Positions 54,562 to 63,888 of a stretch of 64,000 nt of DNA are shown in pieces. Position 1 is the first letter of the stretch. The number at the start of each line of letters is the position of its first letter. A program made the position numbers and the translations under genes. The notes under the pieces are model-generated. The model did not search any database and was not told the DNA's origin. It saw only the letters and a program-made list of their open reading frames with translations. The DNA comes from Pelagicoccus sp. SDUM812005 (lineage in GTDB: Bacteria > Verrucomicrobiota > Verrucomicrobiia > Opitutales > Opitutaceae), in the NCBI RefSeq assembly GCF_031127875.1, contig NZ_JARXIA010000019.1:95387-159386 (forward strand), in the 5' to 3' direction.

Positions 54562-54593
54562 GGTCTCCCTGCCTGCGGGCGGGGAGACCTTTT
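54562..54593 (+). terminator. Rho-independent terminator after beta-helix gene
   Basis: Eight-base arms GGTCTCCC and GGGAGACC flank a 12-base GC-rich loop and are followed by four T residues, 36 bases after the beta-helix stop. It also precedes the end of the convergent LacI-type gene. Confidence 0.75.
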
Positions 54594-54612
54594 CCGTTTG
54601 GAGCAACGACTC

Positions 54613-55662
54613 CTATCGTGGCGGCAGCATGGCGCCTTGCACCCATTTGCCTTCGATGAGGCTGTCGTTGTGGGAGCTGGGAATTCCGAAGCTTTTCTCC
54701 GCGATCAGGGCGGTAAGCATTCGCACGGCAGCCCTGCCGATTTCGTAGGGGCATTGGTCGATTCCAGTGTCAATGACGGTATCGTGAATGCTTGTGGTCG
54801 CCAGGCCGATATCTTGAGGAATGCGATAGCCGAGGTTTTGCAGCATGGATAGCGTTTCGCTATTGTCGGTTAGGATGGCGTCGGGGCCGTTTTTTGTAAG
54901 CCACTTTTGGAGGGCGTCCTGTTGCTTTTCGAAGGGAGCGGACGGGGGAAAGGCGAGTAAGGGAATTTGTTGGCCCTTGGGCGCCGTTTTTTGGGCCCAT
55001 TCGTAGCCTGCTCCGAAAAGCCGCAAGGGCCGGTATTCGCAGACGAACCCGATACGGCGATAGCCGAGCTCGCGGGCTTTTTCGTAAGCGAGCACGGTGT
55101 TGGAAAACTGCGCGCTGCCGACGGAGTGGATCTTGGGCCTGTTATGGCTTTGGCCAAAGCGCACCAAGGCATAGTCCGACCAGTTGAAGGGTTGCAGCGC
55201 CTCGCTTTGCCCGCGCTCGGGCGGCAAGAGCACGCCTCTTATGTTCCGCGTATCCAAGATCTCCTTCAGTCGCTTAGGCGAAACCTCAGCGGTATGGAAC
55301 GTTTGGAGACGGTATCCGAGTCGCCGGGCTCCTTCCTTGGCTCCTTCCCAGTAGAGGGTGAACTCCTTGTGTTCCTGGATTCGATCGGGATGCCTCCAGG
55401 TGTTGATCCATGCCAGTTCGGAGTGGATTGGGTTATCTTGCTTGGTGAAGCGGTAGCGGGAGAGGGAGGCGAGCATGGGATCGGGCGTGTATTGCATCTG
55501 CTCCGCTTTCTGTTGGATACGTTTTCGCAAGGATTCGGACACTCCGGAGAGACCGCGCAACGCCTTGGAAACGGTGACATGGGAGACACCCATCTCGTTC
55601 GCGATATCGCGCAAGGTTACGCGGGGCGAGCTGGTGGCGGAGGGACGGTTTTCCTGGGTCAT
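54613..55662 (-). CDS. LacI-family transcription regulator
   Basis: From ATG 55662 the product has 349 residues, the same as its paralogue at 50.4 kb, which supports this start over one 39 residues upstream. The helix-turn-helix is VTLRDIANEMGVSHVTVSKALRG, the hinge EQMQYTPDPMLASL, and the effector domain ends GIDQCPYEIGRAAVRML. The recognition helix (SHVTVSKAL) differs from SHVAVSLAL in the paralogue, so they may read different operators. It diverges from the secreted GH95 fucosidase gene, with a GTTAGCCTAAC palindrome between them, and most likely controls that gene in response to a fucose-containing oligosaccharide. Confidence 0.93.
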   Translation of the reverse strand: MTQENRPSATSSPRVTLRDIANEMGVSHVTVSKALRGLSGVSESLRKRIQQKAEQMQYTPDPMLASLSRYRFTKQDNPIHSELAWINTWRHPDRIQEHKEFTLYWEGAKEGARRLGYRLQTFHTAEVSPKRLKEILDTRNIRGVLLPPERGQSEALQPFNWSDYALVRFGQSHNRPKIHSVGSAQFSNTVLAYEKARELGYRRIGFVCEYRPLRLFGAGYEWAQKTAPKGQQIPLLAFPPSAPFEKQQDALQKWLTKNGPDAILTDNSETLSMLQNLGYRIPQDIGLATTSIHDTVIDTGIDQCPYEIGRAAVRMLTALIAEKSFGIPSSHNDSLIEGKWVQGAMLPPR

Positions 55663-55714
55663 GTCAGATTCGTGGCGGGTGATCGGGAAGCGCATTTGGC
55701 TGCGAGAGTAACAG

Positions 55715-55725
55715 GTTAGCCTAAC
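55715..55725. promoter_or_regulatory. GTTAGCCTAAC palindrome between LacI-type and GH95 genes
   Basis: Arms GTTAG and CTAAC surround a single C. The site lies 53 bases before the LacI-type start (55662) and 107 before the GH95 start (55832), as expected for an operator shared by a regulator and its target. Confidence 0.55.
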
Positions 55726-55831
55726 AGAGGCTTGGGTGAAGCCTAATTCGCGTCTTGTGTGATGCTTCGGCGGTTCCATGACGAATCGCCGGCTTTTGAA
55801 TCCCCCTGGAAAACGAACTCAAACTTGCCCG

Positions 55832-58210
55832 ATGTATAGATCACTTGCCGCGATGGCTTTGTTAGGAATGGTAGCAGTCAGCCCGAACGTTGAAGCGAAG
55901 TACCGCCCGCCGGAAGAACCGCATAATCCGACGGCTTCCTTTAACTACTTGGACGAGGCTCCCGCGCCCGAGCAGCCGCTGACGCTCTGGTATCGCAAGC
56001 CCGCTACGAATTGGGAAAACGAAGCCCTGCCGGTAGGCAACGGTCGCTTGGCGGCGATGGTGTTTGGCGGGATCAACACGGAGCGTATCCAGTTCAACGA
56101 GGAAACGGTATGGGACGGGGAGCCGACTGACTACAATAACCCGGAAGCCCTTGAGGCTTTGCCGGAGGTGCGTCGCTTGCTCTTCGAAGGCAAGAATGCG
56201 GAGGCGACGAAGCTTGCCCGCGACAAAATGATGGGCAGTCCCTACCGGATTAAGTCCTACCAGACGCTGGGCGAAATTTTGTTCGATTTTCCGGATACGG
56301 ATTCGGTGGCGGGCTACCGTCGCGATCTGGATCTGACTACGGCGACAAGTAGCGTTCGCTACACGGTGGACGGGGTTGAGTACAGCCGCGAGGTTTTCGC
56401 CAGCGCCCCGGATCAGGCGATCGTGATCCACCTCAAGGCCAATCGACTGGGGAAGGTTAACTTCTCCGTCCAATTCAGCCGCAAGGACGCTACGATAGAG
56501 TCTGGGGCGGACCAGCGTTTGATTTTGCGCGGCAAGCTCGGGATCGACTACGAAGCGCAGCTGCTTCCGAGGGTCGTTGGCGGGAGCGTGGTTTCCAAGG
56601 ACGGCGTGCTTACGGTGAAGGACGCCAACGAAGCGACGCTGATCGTCGTGGCTGCCACCAGCTACAACAGCGCCACGGATATCGGAGGCGACGCCACGGC
56701 CCGTTGCGAGAGCTACTTGGAGAAGATTGGCGACAAGCGCTACGAGCAGATGCGAGCCGAGCACATTGCCGATCACCAGAGCTATTTCAATCGCGTGAAG
56801 CTCGACCTTGGGACCACGGAAGCGATCGGATTGCCGACTGACGAGCGCTTGGCGTCGGTCAAGGAAGGGGCGAACGATCCGCAGCTGGAGACGCTGTACT
56901 TCCAGTTCGGGCGTTACTTGCTGATCGGCAGCTCTCGCCCCGGCGGCCTTCCGGCCAACCTGCAGGGCAAATGGTGCCAGCACTACAAGGCCCCGTGGAA
57001 CAGCGACTACCATTTCAATATCAACTTCCAGATGAACTACTGGCCGGCTCAGACCTGCAATCTCTCGGAGCTGCACCTGCCGTTTTTCGACTATTTGGAG
57101 AGCCTTGTTCCCTTCGGGGAGAAGACGGCCAAGGTGCACTACGGAGCCGACGGCTGGGTGGTGCATCACCTTTCGGACATCTACGGCATGACGGCTCCGG
57201 CGGACGGGGTGCATGGCGTATGGCCGATGGGCGCGGCCTGGGCTGTGCGCGATTTGATGGAGTACTATCGATTTGGCGGGGACAAGGAGTTCCTCGAGGA
57301 GCGGGCGTATCCACTTATCAAGGGCGCCGCGGAGTTCATGCTCGATTTTCTGGTGGAGGCACCGGAAGGAACGCTAGCGGCGGGCTATCTGGTACCGACG
57401 CCGGGGCATTCTCCGGAAAATACGTTTATCAAGGCCGATGGCACGGAGTCGGTGTTTACCTACGCGGCGACCATGGACTTGCAGATCATTCATGACCTCT
57501 TCACCAGCGTAGTCGAAGCGAGCGAGATTATCGATCCCAAGGGTAAGTTCGACCGCAGGTTCCGCGAGAAGGTGGAAGACGCCTTGAACCGCCTGCAGCC
57601 TCTGCAGATAAGCGAAAAGACAGGCCGCTTGATGGAGTGGGTGGAGGACTACGAGGAAAGGGATCCTCGCCACCGTCACACTTCGCACCTTTATGGTGTG
57701 CATCCCGGCCAGCAGATTACCAAGAACGGTACGCCCGAGTTTTTCGAGGCGGCTCGCAAGTCTCTGATCGCTCGCGGCGATTTCGGTACGGGCTGGAGCA
57801 TGGCTTGGAAGGTGAACTTCTGGGCGCGTTTCCACGATGGCGATCACGCTCACGTGTTGCTGACGAACCTGCTCAAGAAGGGGACTCTGGACAATCTTTT
57901 CGATACGCATCCGCCGTTCCAGATCGACGGCAACTTCGGCGGCACGGCGGCGATCGCCGAGATGTTGCTGCAGAGCCACGATGGAGAAGTCCGTTTGCTG
58001 CCGGCCCTTCCCAGCGCTTGGCCGGATGGATACGTGCAAGGCTTGCGGGCCCGCGGCGGCTTCGAGGTGGACATTGCCTGGAAGGACGGTGAATTGACCG
58101 AAGCCACCATTCGCTCGCTTAGCGGCGAGGCTCTGCAGCTTCGCTATGGGGACGTTCGCAAGGAAGTGGAGCTTGATAAGGGAAGCTCGTTCAATTGGAA
58201 CGGTAACTAG
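55832..58210 (+). CDS. Secreted GH95-family alpha-L-fucosidase
   Basis: From ATG 55832 the 792-residue product has a signal peptide ([22 protein letters not shown]). It carries the family opening [21 protein letters not shown] in parts ([11 protein letters not shown]), the Asn pair in NINFQMNYW (Asn396 and Asn398), candidate acid Glu529 in HSPEN, and Asp699 in [16 protein letters not shown], all matching GH95. It should remove terminal alpha-L-fucose (or L-galactose) from exported or cell-surface glycans. It is closer to typical GH95 sequences than the enzyme at 2.4 kb, which lacks a signal peptide. It diverges from a LacI-type gene and is followed by a strong terminator at 58327. Confidence 0.92.
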   Translation: MYRSLAAMALLGMVAVSPNVEAKYRPPEEPHNPTASFNYLDEAPAPEQPLTLWYRKPATNWENEALPVGNGRLAAMVFGGINTERIQFNEETVWDGEPTDYNNPEALEALPEVRRLLFEGKNAEATKLARDKMMGSPYRIKSYQTLGEILFDFPDTDSVAGYRRDLDLTTATSSVRYTVDGVEYSREVFASAPDQAIVIHLKANRLGKVNFSVQFSRKDATIESGADQRLILRGKLGIDYEAQLLPRVVGGSVVSKDGVLTVKDANEATLIVVAATSYNSATDIGGDATARCESYLEKIGDKRYEQMRAEHIADHQSYFNRVKLDLGTTEAIGLPTDERLASVKEGANDPQLETLYFQFGRYLLIGSSRPGGLPANLQGKWCQHYKAPWNSDYHFNINFQMNYWPAQTCNLSELHLPFFDYLESLVPFGEKTAKVHYGADGWVVHHLSDIYGMTAPADGVHGVWPMGAAWAVRDLMEYYRFGGDKEFLEERAYPLIKGAAEFMLDFLVEAPEGTLAAGYLVPTPGHSPENTFIKADGTESVFTYAATMDLQIIHDLFTSVVEASEIIDPKGKFDRRFREKVEDALNRLQPLQISEKTGRLMEWVEDYEERDPRHRHTSHLYGVHPGQQITKNGTPEFFEAARKSLIARGDFGTGWSMAWKVNFWARFHDGDHAHVLLTNLLKKGTLDNLFDTHPPFQIDGNFGGTAAIAEMLLQSHDGEVRLLPALPSAWPDGYVQGLRARGGFEVDIAWKDGELTEATIRSLSGEALQLRYGDVRKEVELDKGSSFNWNGN

Positions 58211-58326
58211 AGTAAATTTCGTTTCGAGAGTAGGGAATAGCGGCGTGCCCGGCGGTCCCGCCCTACCTGATGCGACTGATCAGAGAAAAAATGCTATAGC
58301 TTATTTTTGGTTTGTTTGTAGGTTGT

Positions 58327-58352
58327 CCCCGTCCTTTTGGACGGGGATTTTT
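58327..58352 (+). terminator. Rho-independent terminator after GH95 gene
   Basis: CCCCGTCC and GGACGGGG form a perfect eight-pair stem with a TTTT loop, followed by ATTTTT on the plus strand. It is 116 bases after the GH95 stop and precedes the end of the convergent beta-helix gene. Confidence 0.85.
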
Positions 58353-58466
58353 GGGGATTCGTTACGCGGCGCTTTGGAAGAGTATCGAACGGTGAAGGGG
58401 CGCCTTGTATTATTCGTTACATGCTACGAATAGCAAAAGGGAGGCAGGCGGAATATGCGGTGCTGT

Positions 58467-61400
58467 CTATCTATTTACGCGGAGGCGCAGGAAGTAGCTG
58501 CTGGCGTAGTCGGGCCATAGGGATTCTGGAATCGAAACCGTTTCGATTTCCGCGCCGGTGCCAGTCCAGACCGTTTGCCAGTCGGGAGCGGCGAGGTCTT
58601 CCGTGCCTTCGAGCGTGTAGTTGAGGTCGGGATCCGGAACGCGGTTGAATCGGACTTCAAGTTCCGTGCCCTCAGCGGGACGAGCGACTTCGATGACGGA
58701 GCCTTGCGGAGCGTTGGGATCGGATCCGGTGGCGTATTCCAAGAGGTTTAGAATGCCGTCGGAATCCGCGTCGAAATCATCTGCGGCGATTCCCGCGTTT
58801 TCGGAGCTTCCGAAGTTCGCGAAGCGCCATTCGTCCAGCCGGGTCCAGGGGCTGCCGATGATTTCCACTTCAGCGAGGTTTAGGCTTCCGCTTCCCCGAA
58901 GCTGTATCAAGACAGCGTGTCCGACCACCTCGGGGCTGAGTTCGACCATGGGCGCGGGATGGTTGGCCTGGTAGTTCGTCCAAACCGGTTGGCCGTGCTC
59001 GTCGAGTACGCTTACGTCGTAGTTACTGAGGATTTCGGAGCAGCAATCCGTTCGGCCCCAGATGCGGATGTCGGAGATCTTCGATCGGCCATCGAGGTCG
59101 ATCCTCCACCAGGGCTGGTCCTCGTCCTCGGTCTGCGAGAGGGAACCGTCGCCTAGGGCGCCGCTGGTGCTTTGGTCGGTCGCGAGCGAGGCGATGGACT
59201 TGAGGAAGGTCGAGCTCTGGCTGGCGGTGCCGTAGAACGCGAGATTGCTCACTAGGTCCCAGCTTGCTGTCGCGAAGGCGTTGTTGGCTCCGGCGTCCGT
59301 GATCGGACCTATCGATTTGCCGCGGTTGTCGGAGGCGTTGTCGTCGAAGACGATCGGATAGCCGCTTAGGTTGTTGATCACGATATTGTTCGCGGCGAGG
59401 TTTTCGACATCGTGGTAACTGCTTTCGATGCGCTTGTCGCCGCCGACGTTGATTTGAAGCTCTGGGTCGGGCGATTCCTCCAATCCACGGAAGGTGAGGT
59501 TGTGGTAGCTGCCGTAGATGTAGGCGAGATGGCGGCTTCCGTTGTAGTGCTTTCCTTCATACGGAAGAATAGTGATGTCGGCGGTAACGCCTCTATCCGA
59601 TTCGTAGTCGACTCCGAAGGCGGGGCCGTACTGTGCGTCGGAGCTGCAGTTTTCGATGATGCCGGAACCGATCGCGTAACCGCGTTCGCAGCCGATGGTC
59701 GTGCAGCCTGCGACGTATTTCGTTCCCCGCGCGTGGGTGAGGGTTACGCCGGTGCGCATGTTGACGATGGTATTGTTTATGATGGTTGGGTTCGTGGTCC
59801 CTCTGCTGTATTCTACGCCGTCGACGATCGTTTCGCCGGCGTTGTAGGCGCGGATGCCGCCTTCGCCGGTGCTCTTCATGTATCCAGGCGGAAGCCTGAA
59901 TCCCCAGACAGTTTCGAAATCGATGTCGAAGGCGGGCCCTGAGGTTTCCGCTAGCATGTCGTCGGTTGAGCGCATCTCGCCTTCGATGTAGCAACCTTCG
60001 ATGATGGGATTGTTGGCAGCCTGCATGAACATGGCGTGCCCGTAGGAGCGATGGATGAGGGTGCAGTTCTTCGCATGGTTGGATTCCCCGCGAATAAGGA
60101 ATGCGCTGTGCTTGAAATGCTTGATGGTGTAGGGGCCGCCTTTCCCGAAGACGTCGCCGTATCCATAAGGATAGGACCCTTTGATCGTCATGTGGAATCC
60201 TTCGATACGGTTGTGGGCGCCGTCCATGACGACGTTGACGCAACCGTCTACCGGGAAGTCGTCCACGGTCCCGATGTCGACCATGGTCAGGTTTTTCAGG
60301 ACATTGTAATTGCCGATGGTTTGAACTTGGTAGACCCCGTTGTTGCCGTAGTCCTGGCGCCAGACGGACGAATCGACCTCAAGCGTCACTCCGGTGAAAT
60401 CGTAGGTACTGTCGTTGCCAGAGAACTTGAGGAGGATCTTGTGGTTTCGGCCGAGCATCGCCGTCGAATCGCTGTAGAGTCCGTTCAATACGTCCGCTCC
60501 GGTGATGCGGTAGGTGCCGGGGGCCAGTTTTACCGTGACATTATTCTTGGATAGGAATGGTTTCAACGCTGCGAGCGAATCGACGGTAATCACGCCTGTG
60601 TATTGGCTAACCAGTACGTTGGAGTCAGTGTTCTGAAGATTGTCGCCATCTGTATCCGTAACGGTATGACGCGGGAGACTGAGCGTGACCGCGACGTCGA
60701 GACCCGGTGTAACGGTGATGGAATAGCTAGATCCGGAACCGACGAGGTTTGATAGGGTGCCGCCCGTAATGTCGAAATTCTCCAGTGCGAGGCCTGTCAC
60801 ATCTTCGCTAAAGTTGATCTGCACTTGGTAGGCATCGGCGACCGAATCGCTGGCGGTGGTAAGAGTGGGTTGAGGTTGGTCGCTGCTCGGGGCGACGTAG
60901 GTGGTCCGAATCGTGTTGGATTCTGGGTTTGGCTCGTTGAAGGCGTCGAGCACGGTCTCCGCTGGGAGGTAGACGAGAACGTCTCCGTTGGCCGTTGGGG
61001 TAATGGTGACGGTCCAGTTGGAGCCGGAGCCGTCGAGCTGGGAGACAATTCCGTTTGAGACTGAGAAGTCGCCGAGTTCTAAACCGCTTACTTCTTTGGT
61101 GAAGCTGAGGGAAATGTCGAAGCTGCCGGAAACGGAATCGCCAGCGGTGGCGCTTAGGGTTGGGATGGGGCCGGTTTCGAGTTTGCGCAGTTGGTAGGCG
61201 TTGAAGTGGGGGCCTGAATCCAGTCCGGAGATGATAATGGTTTGAGAAGTGGCGTCGGCTTTGAAGGTACCGATCACGTATTGGTCGTTAACCGCGCCGC
61301 TTAAGTTGCCGTTGCCGTCTCCAAACTGCATGCGGCGATGGTTTTGCGGCCCGCGTTGGTCGAGGTACCAAAGTTGAACGAGGTAGGATTTTCCGATCTC

Positions 61401-61742
61401 CAGAGACCCCGCGCCGACTTGGAAGCTGGTTTCGCTGCCGTAGTCGAGCGAGTTGAGGAGTTGGTTGTATCCAAAATCTCCAGTGTCGTCGAAATAGAAG
61501 GGTATCGACGCGTCGCCGCTGAGGAGGGAGGTAATCGGCTCGAAGGGAACTCCGTTTATAGTTGAGCTGAAGCTGGCATCCGTTCCGCAGGCGTTGAAGG
61601 CTTCGACTAGGTCGCCTTCGGTAGACACATCGCTCGCGGAGCTAATGTTTTGGACGTTTTGCCAGGTTATGGTTGCGGCTTCGAACGGCGCGGAGCTAGA
61701 CAGCAAAGCGCAGCCCGTGAGAATGGCACGGATCGTTTTCAT
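58467..61742 (-). CDS. Large secreted right-handed beta-helix protein with Ig-like and discoidin modules, family unassigned
   Basis: From ATG 61742 the 1091-residue product has a signal peptide (MKTIRAILTGCALLSSSAPFEA), an N-terminal domain (about 23-195), two bacterial Ig-like repeats (about 197-385: SFDISLSFTKEVSGLELGDF and AYQVQINFSEDVTGLALENF), a right-handed beta-helix (about 395-810), a discoidin domain (about 840-985, with WWRIDLDGRSKISDIRIWG) and a tail with a calcium-loop-like DADSDGILNLLEYATGSDPN segment. The helix matches the protein at 51.9 kb in GSYPYGYGDVFGKGGPYTI, IHRSYGHAMFMQAA and EGEMRSTDDMLAETSGPAFD. An enzyme acting on the locus's glycan is likely, but no known catalytic motif is evident. 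A TTACACTGT motif lies 57 bases upstream. Confidence 0.82.
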   Translation of the reverse strand: MKTIRAILTGCALLSSSAPFEAATITWQNVQNISSASDVSTEGDLVEAFNACGTDASFSSTINGVPFEPITSLLSGDASIPFYFDDTGDFGYNQLLNSLDYGSETSFQVGAGSLEIGKSYLVQLWYLDQRGPQNHRRMQFGDGNGNLSGAVNDQYVIGTFKADATSQTIIISGLDSGPHFNAYQLRKLETGPIPTLSATAGDSVSGSFDISLSFTKEVSGLELGDFSVSNGIVSQLDGSGSNWTVTITPTANGDVLVYLPAETVLDAFNEPNPESNTIRTTYVAPSSDQPQPTLTTASDSVADAYQVQINFSEDVTGLALENFDITGGTLSNLVGSGSSYSITVTPGLDVAVTLSLPRHTVTDTDGDNLQNTDSNVLVSQYTGVITVDSLAALKPFLSKNNVTVKLAPGTYRITGADVLNGLYSDSTAMLGRNHKILLKFSGNDSTYDFTGVTLEVDSSVWRQDYGNNGVYQVQTIGNYNVLKNLTMVDIGTVDDFPVDGCVNVVMDGAHNRIEGFHMTIKGSYPYGYGDVFGKGGPYTIKHFKHSAFLIRGESNHAKNCTLIHRSYGHAMFMQAANNPIIEGCYIEGEMRSTDDMLAETSGPAFDIDFETVWGFRLPPGYMKSTGEGGIRAYNAGETIVDGVEYSRGTTNPTIINNTIVNMRTGVTLTHARGTKYVAGCTTIGCERGYAIGSGIIENCSSDAQYGPAFGVDYESDRGVTADITILPYEGKHYNGSRHLAYIYGSYHNLTFRGLEESPDPELQINVGGDKRIESSYHDVENLAANNIVINNLSGYPIVFDDNASDNRGKSIGPITDAGANNAFATASWDLVSNLAFYGTASQSSTFLKSIASLATDQSTSGALGDGSLSQTEDEDQPWWRIDLDGRSKISDIRIWGRTDCCSEILSNYDVSVLDEHGQPVWTNYQANHPAPMVELSPEVVGHAVLIQLRGSGSLNLAEVEIIGSPWTRLDEWRFANFGSSENAGIAADDFDADSDGILNLLEYATGSDPNAPQGSVIEVARPAEGTELEVRFNRVPDPDLNYTLEGTEDLAAPDWQTVWTGTGAEIETVSIPESLWPDYASSYFLRLRVNR

Positions 61743-61798
61743 GGGTAGGGGCGAGGCAACTACAAAAGAGTTGCTCCGCCTCTGGCCCAAACGAAACG

Positions 61799-61815
61799 CT
61801 GTTTACACTGTCTAG
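61799..61815. promoter_or_regulatory. TTACACTGT motif upstream of large beta-helix gene
   Basis: CTGTTTACACTGTCTAG lies 57 bases before the start at 61742. It keeps eight of the nine core bases of the TTACACTGG word and the same orientation to its gene. Confidence 0.45.
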
Positions 61816-62042
61816 CAGCTCACGGAGCTTTCGAGTTTATCGCATTGGTCCTTGCCGACGCAGTCGGATCATCGCCGCGAAGCGGATCTAGCGACGATAG
61901 GAGCGATGCTTCTTTCTGATTCGTTTGAAGGTGACCTCGTCCTTTCAGGCTGACTTTATTTTGCGGGCAGCAAGGGTTGCCGCGTATTTTAGTGACCGAG
62001 AGGAACTATCTTCTCATCGTGGATCAGGTCAGGTTGCTGTGT

Positions 62043-62078
62043 AAAAAGCAGTGGACGCATTCATATAGAATGCGTCCA
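62043..62078 (-). terminator. Rho-independent terminator of the AT-rich operon
   Basis: Perfect 11-base arms TGGACGCATTC and GAATGCGTCCA flank a five-base loop. On the minus strand the stem is followed by CTGCTTTTTAC, giving a T-run. It is 40 bases after the stop of the small secreted protein gene at 62118. Confidence 0.85.
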
Positions 62079-62117
62079 GTTTACAGTCTTTGAGCTGGTT
62101 TTTAAGACATGCTGGTT

Positions 62118-62519
62118 TTACCAGGATATTTCTGCATACGCGTAGCCCCAGCCGTAAACTTCAACATTCATCGTGTATGTTCCTCCGGGGCCCCAGTTGG
62201 TATCGCTATCCTCATTGTACTCGTTAAGACCGTTGCCATTATCCCAGTCATAATCAGGGTCGTAATCCTCTGTATTTGCCGCATCTGCCCATGCTGAGGC
62301 ATATCCGTTTGGTCCTTCAATATCTGCATAGGCATAAGCGTCTTCGACACTCACTGCTGCAAACATCTCCACTGTTGCTCCCTGCGGAACTTGAACAACC
62401 AATGAATTGCTTTCGTAACTATAGGCTTCTATTGACTCGAATCCGGCGTAGGCACCTGCAACCATTAGGAATGAGGCGATGAATCCGGTGATGAGGTTCT
62501 TTTTTAGGGTTTTATACAT
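62118..62519 (-). CDS. Small secreted Tyr/Ala/acid-rich protein, unknown
   Basis: The 133-residue product has a signal peptide (KKNLITGFIASFLMVAGAYAG) and a mature part of about 110 residues rich in Tyr, Ala, Asp and Asn, with VVQVPQGATVEMFAAVS, a low-complexity acidic stretch (NTEDYDPDYDWDNGNGLN) and a C-terminal NVEVYGWGYAYAEISW that reads as beta strands. I do not recognise the family. It has no cysteine in the mature part. It is the second gene of an AT-rich minus-strand operon, 43 bases after the SurA-like gene, and is followed by a terminator. It may be an exported structural or surface protein handled by that foldase. Confidence 0.7.
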   Translation of the reverse strand: MYKTLKKNLITGFIASFLMVAGAYAGFESIEAYSYESNSLVVQVPQGATVEMFAAVSVEDAYAYADIEGPNGYASAWADAANTEDYDPDYDWDNGNGLNEYNEDSDTNWGPGGTYTMNVEVYGWGYAYAEISW

Positions 62520-62562
62520 GATTTATATTGGTTTCCTGGTGTTTATGTATGTGTTTTTGTTT

Positions 62563-63888
62563 TTACTGATTATCAGTAGTGAGATTTATAGAAACTTTGT
62601 ATTTTTCTGAAATTTGTTCAAGAGTGGATCTGATCTCTTTTTTCTCTGATTCTTTTCTGAATGCAGTGCGGACCTCTTTAATTACGGATTCGAATTTTGG
62701 ATAGAATATACCGCTTTTATCAAGAATAAAACAGTAATTGAAGTTTCCGTCTGCGTTTATTGTGGCTCTCGTGAGGTTTCCTGTATTGGCAGAAAAAAGG
62801 CCGAGATCTCGGTGTTTCGAAAAATTATTATCTGTAATTTGGATATTCCGTTCCAGTACTTGGGATGCGTCTTGTAGTTGGTTGTATTGGGGAGTTTGAA
62901 GATTTTCTTTTTTGTGTGAGCGCAGGTAGTGCAACAAGAATTGTCTAGCTTCGTTTTTGTTCTTCGATTCCGAAATGAGGAATTTAATAGTTTTAGGGGC
63001 TGTGAAGTTTGTACGGTTAGCCTCGAAGAAGGTTTTTAGTTTATCTTCGGATGTGGATATTCTTGGGTGTATTTCGAGTTCAAGGTATTTGTTGTATATC
63101 GTGTTGTTCTTGAAGTTTTCCCGTTCTTCAGAGAAATGCCAGGATTGATCAAGTTTTAGTGACAGTGAGAGCTTTTTTCTTTTTTCTTGAATGATGAAGG
63201 AGTCTATCTCGGATGATATGTTTTTTACGGTGTTTAAGGGTTTTTTAATTACGGAACGGTTATAATGATTTAAGAATGATTCTGCTTTTACTTTTATCTG
63301 AAAGCCGTCTTCATAGTATTCAAATAACGCTTTGCTCAGTCCTTTTGATTGGTGTTCGAATTGGGGTGTAGGATGTGAATTGGCGAGCAGTTCTCGGATG
63401 GCTGCGATGTTTTCTGTTTTTTTTGAGTCGGTTAATATTTTTTTTCCGTCTTCAATTATTAATTGGCGGATTTTTTTGGGGTCTTGATTTGCTTCGTCGT
63501 CGAACTTCGCAAAGAGCCATTTCGCATAGGGACCGTTCGGGGAGTTTGTTAGCATGTGGTTTGTTAGGATCTCTGTGCTTCTAATCACGTCATGGGCTTT
63601 GTCGTAACCTTGTGATTTGGCTTCGCACACTAACAGCAACTTGTTAATCCATTCGGCTCTCCAGCTTTCCTCTTCGTCTTCACTTATCTCATGACGAGGC
63701 TTTTTCTTGAATGATCGATTTAATTCTCTTTCGTATATGTAATTGGAGATCTGGATATCACCAATTTGCATTTTGATTTGTTGTTCCTGTTTAGTGGGGT
63801 TGGCGAGTTCTCCTGCTGTGAGTGTCTGGATGAATAAAAATATGTTGATTGCGAGGCAGGTGAAGGGAGTGAAGCGAACCGTGATCAT
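62563..63888 (-). CDS. SurA/PpiC-like periplasmic foldase, divergent
   Basis: The 441-residue product has an N-terminal signal segment (FTCLAINIFLFIQTLTAGELA), then a mostly helical, Lys/Glu-rich body. Its layout, an N-terminal helical chaperone-like part, a segment with FFEANRTNFTAPKTIKFLISESKNKNEARQF-type (shown as NFTAPKTIKFLI) and a C-terminal rotamase-like stretch (RDLGLFSANTGNLTRATINA, FYPKFESVIKEVRTAF), resembles SurA/PpiC peptidyl-prolyl isomerases, but the similarity is weak and I am moderately sure at best. Base use is much more AT-rich than in the rest of the window, suggesting acquisition. It precedes the small secreted protein gene in one operon. Confidence 0.6.
   Translation of the reverse strand: MITVRFTPFTCLAINIFLFIQTLTAGELANPTKQEQQIKMQIGDIQISNYIYERELNRSFKKKPRHEISEDEEESWRAEWINKLLLVCEAKSQGYDKAHDVIRSTEILTNHMLTNSPNGPYAKWLFAKFDDEANQDPKKIRQLIIEDGKKILTDSKKTENIAAIRELLANSHPTPQFEHQSKGLSKALFEYYEDGFQIKVKAESFLNHYNRSVIKKPLNTVKNISSEIDSFIIQEKRKKLSLSLKLDQSWHFSEERENFKNNTIYNKYLELEIHPRISTSEDKLKTFFEANRTNFTAPKTIKFLISESKNKNEARQFLLHYLRSHKKENLQTPQYNQLQDASQVLERNIQITDNNFSKHRDLGLFSANTGNLTRATINADGNFNYCFILDKSGIFYPKFESVIKEVRTAFRKESEKKEIRSTLEQISEKYKVSINLTTDNQ

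Larger units (their letters stand above)
61743..62117. other. Intergenic region (375 bases) between beta-helix gene and AT-rich pair
   Basis: No gene is visible. It holds a TTACACTG copy near 61801 and a terminator for the AT-rich operon at 62043-62078. Between them I see nothing I can name. The base composition turns from GC-rich to AT-rich near 62000. Confidence 0.6.
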
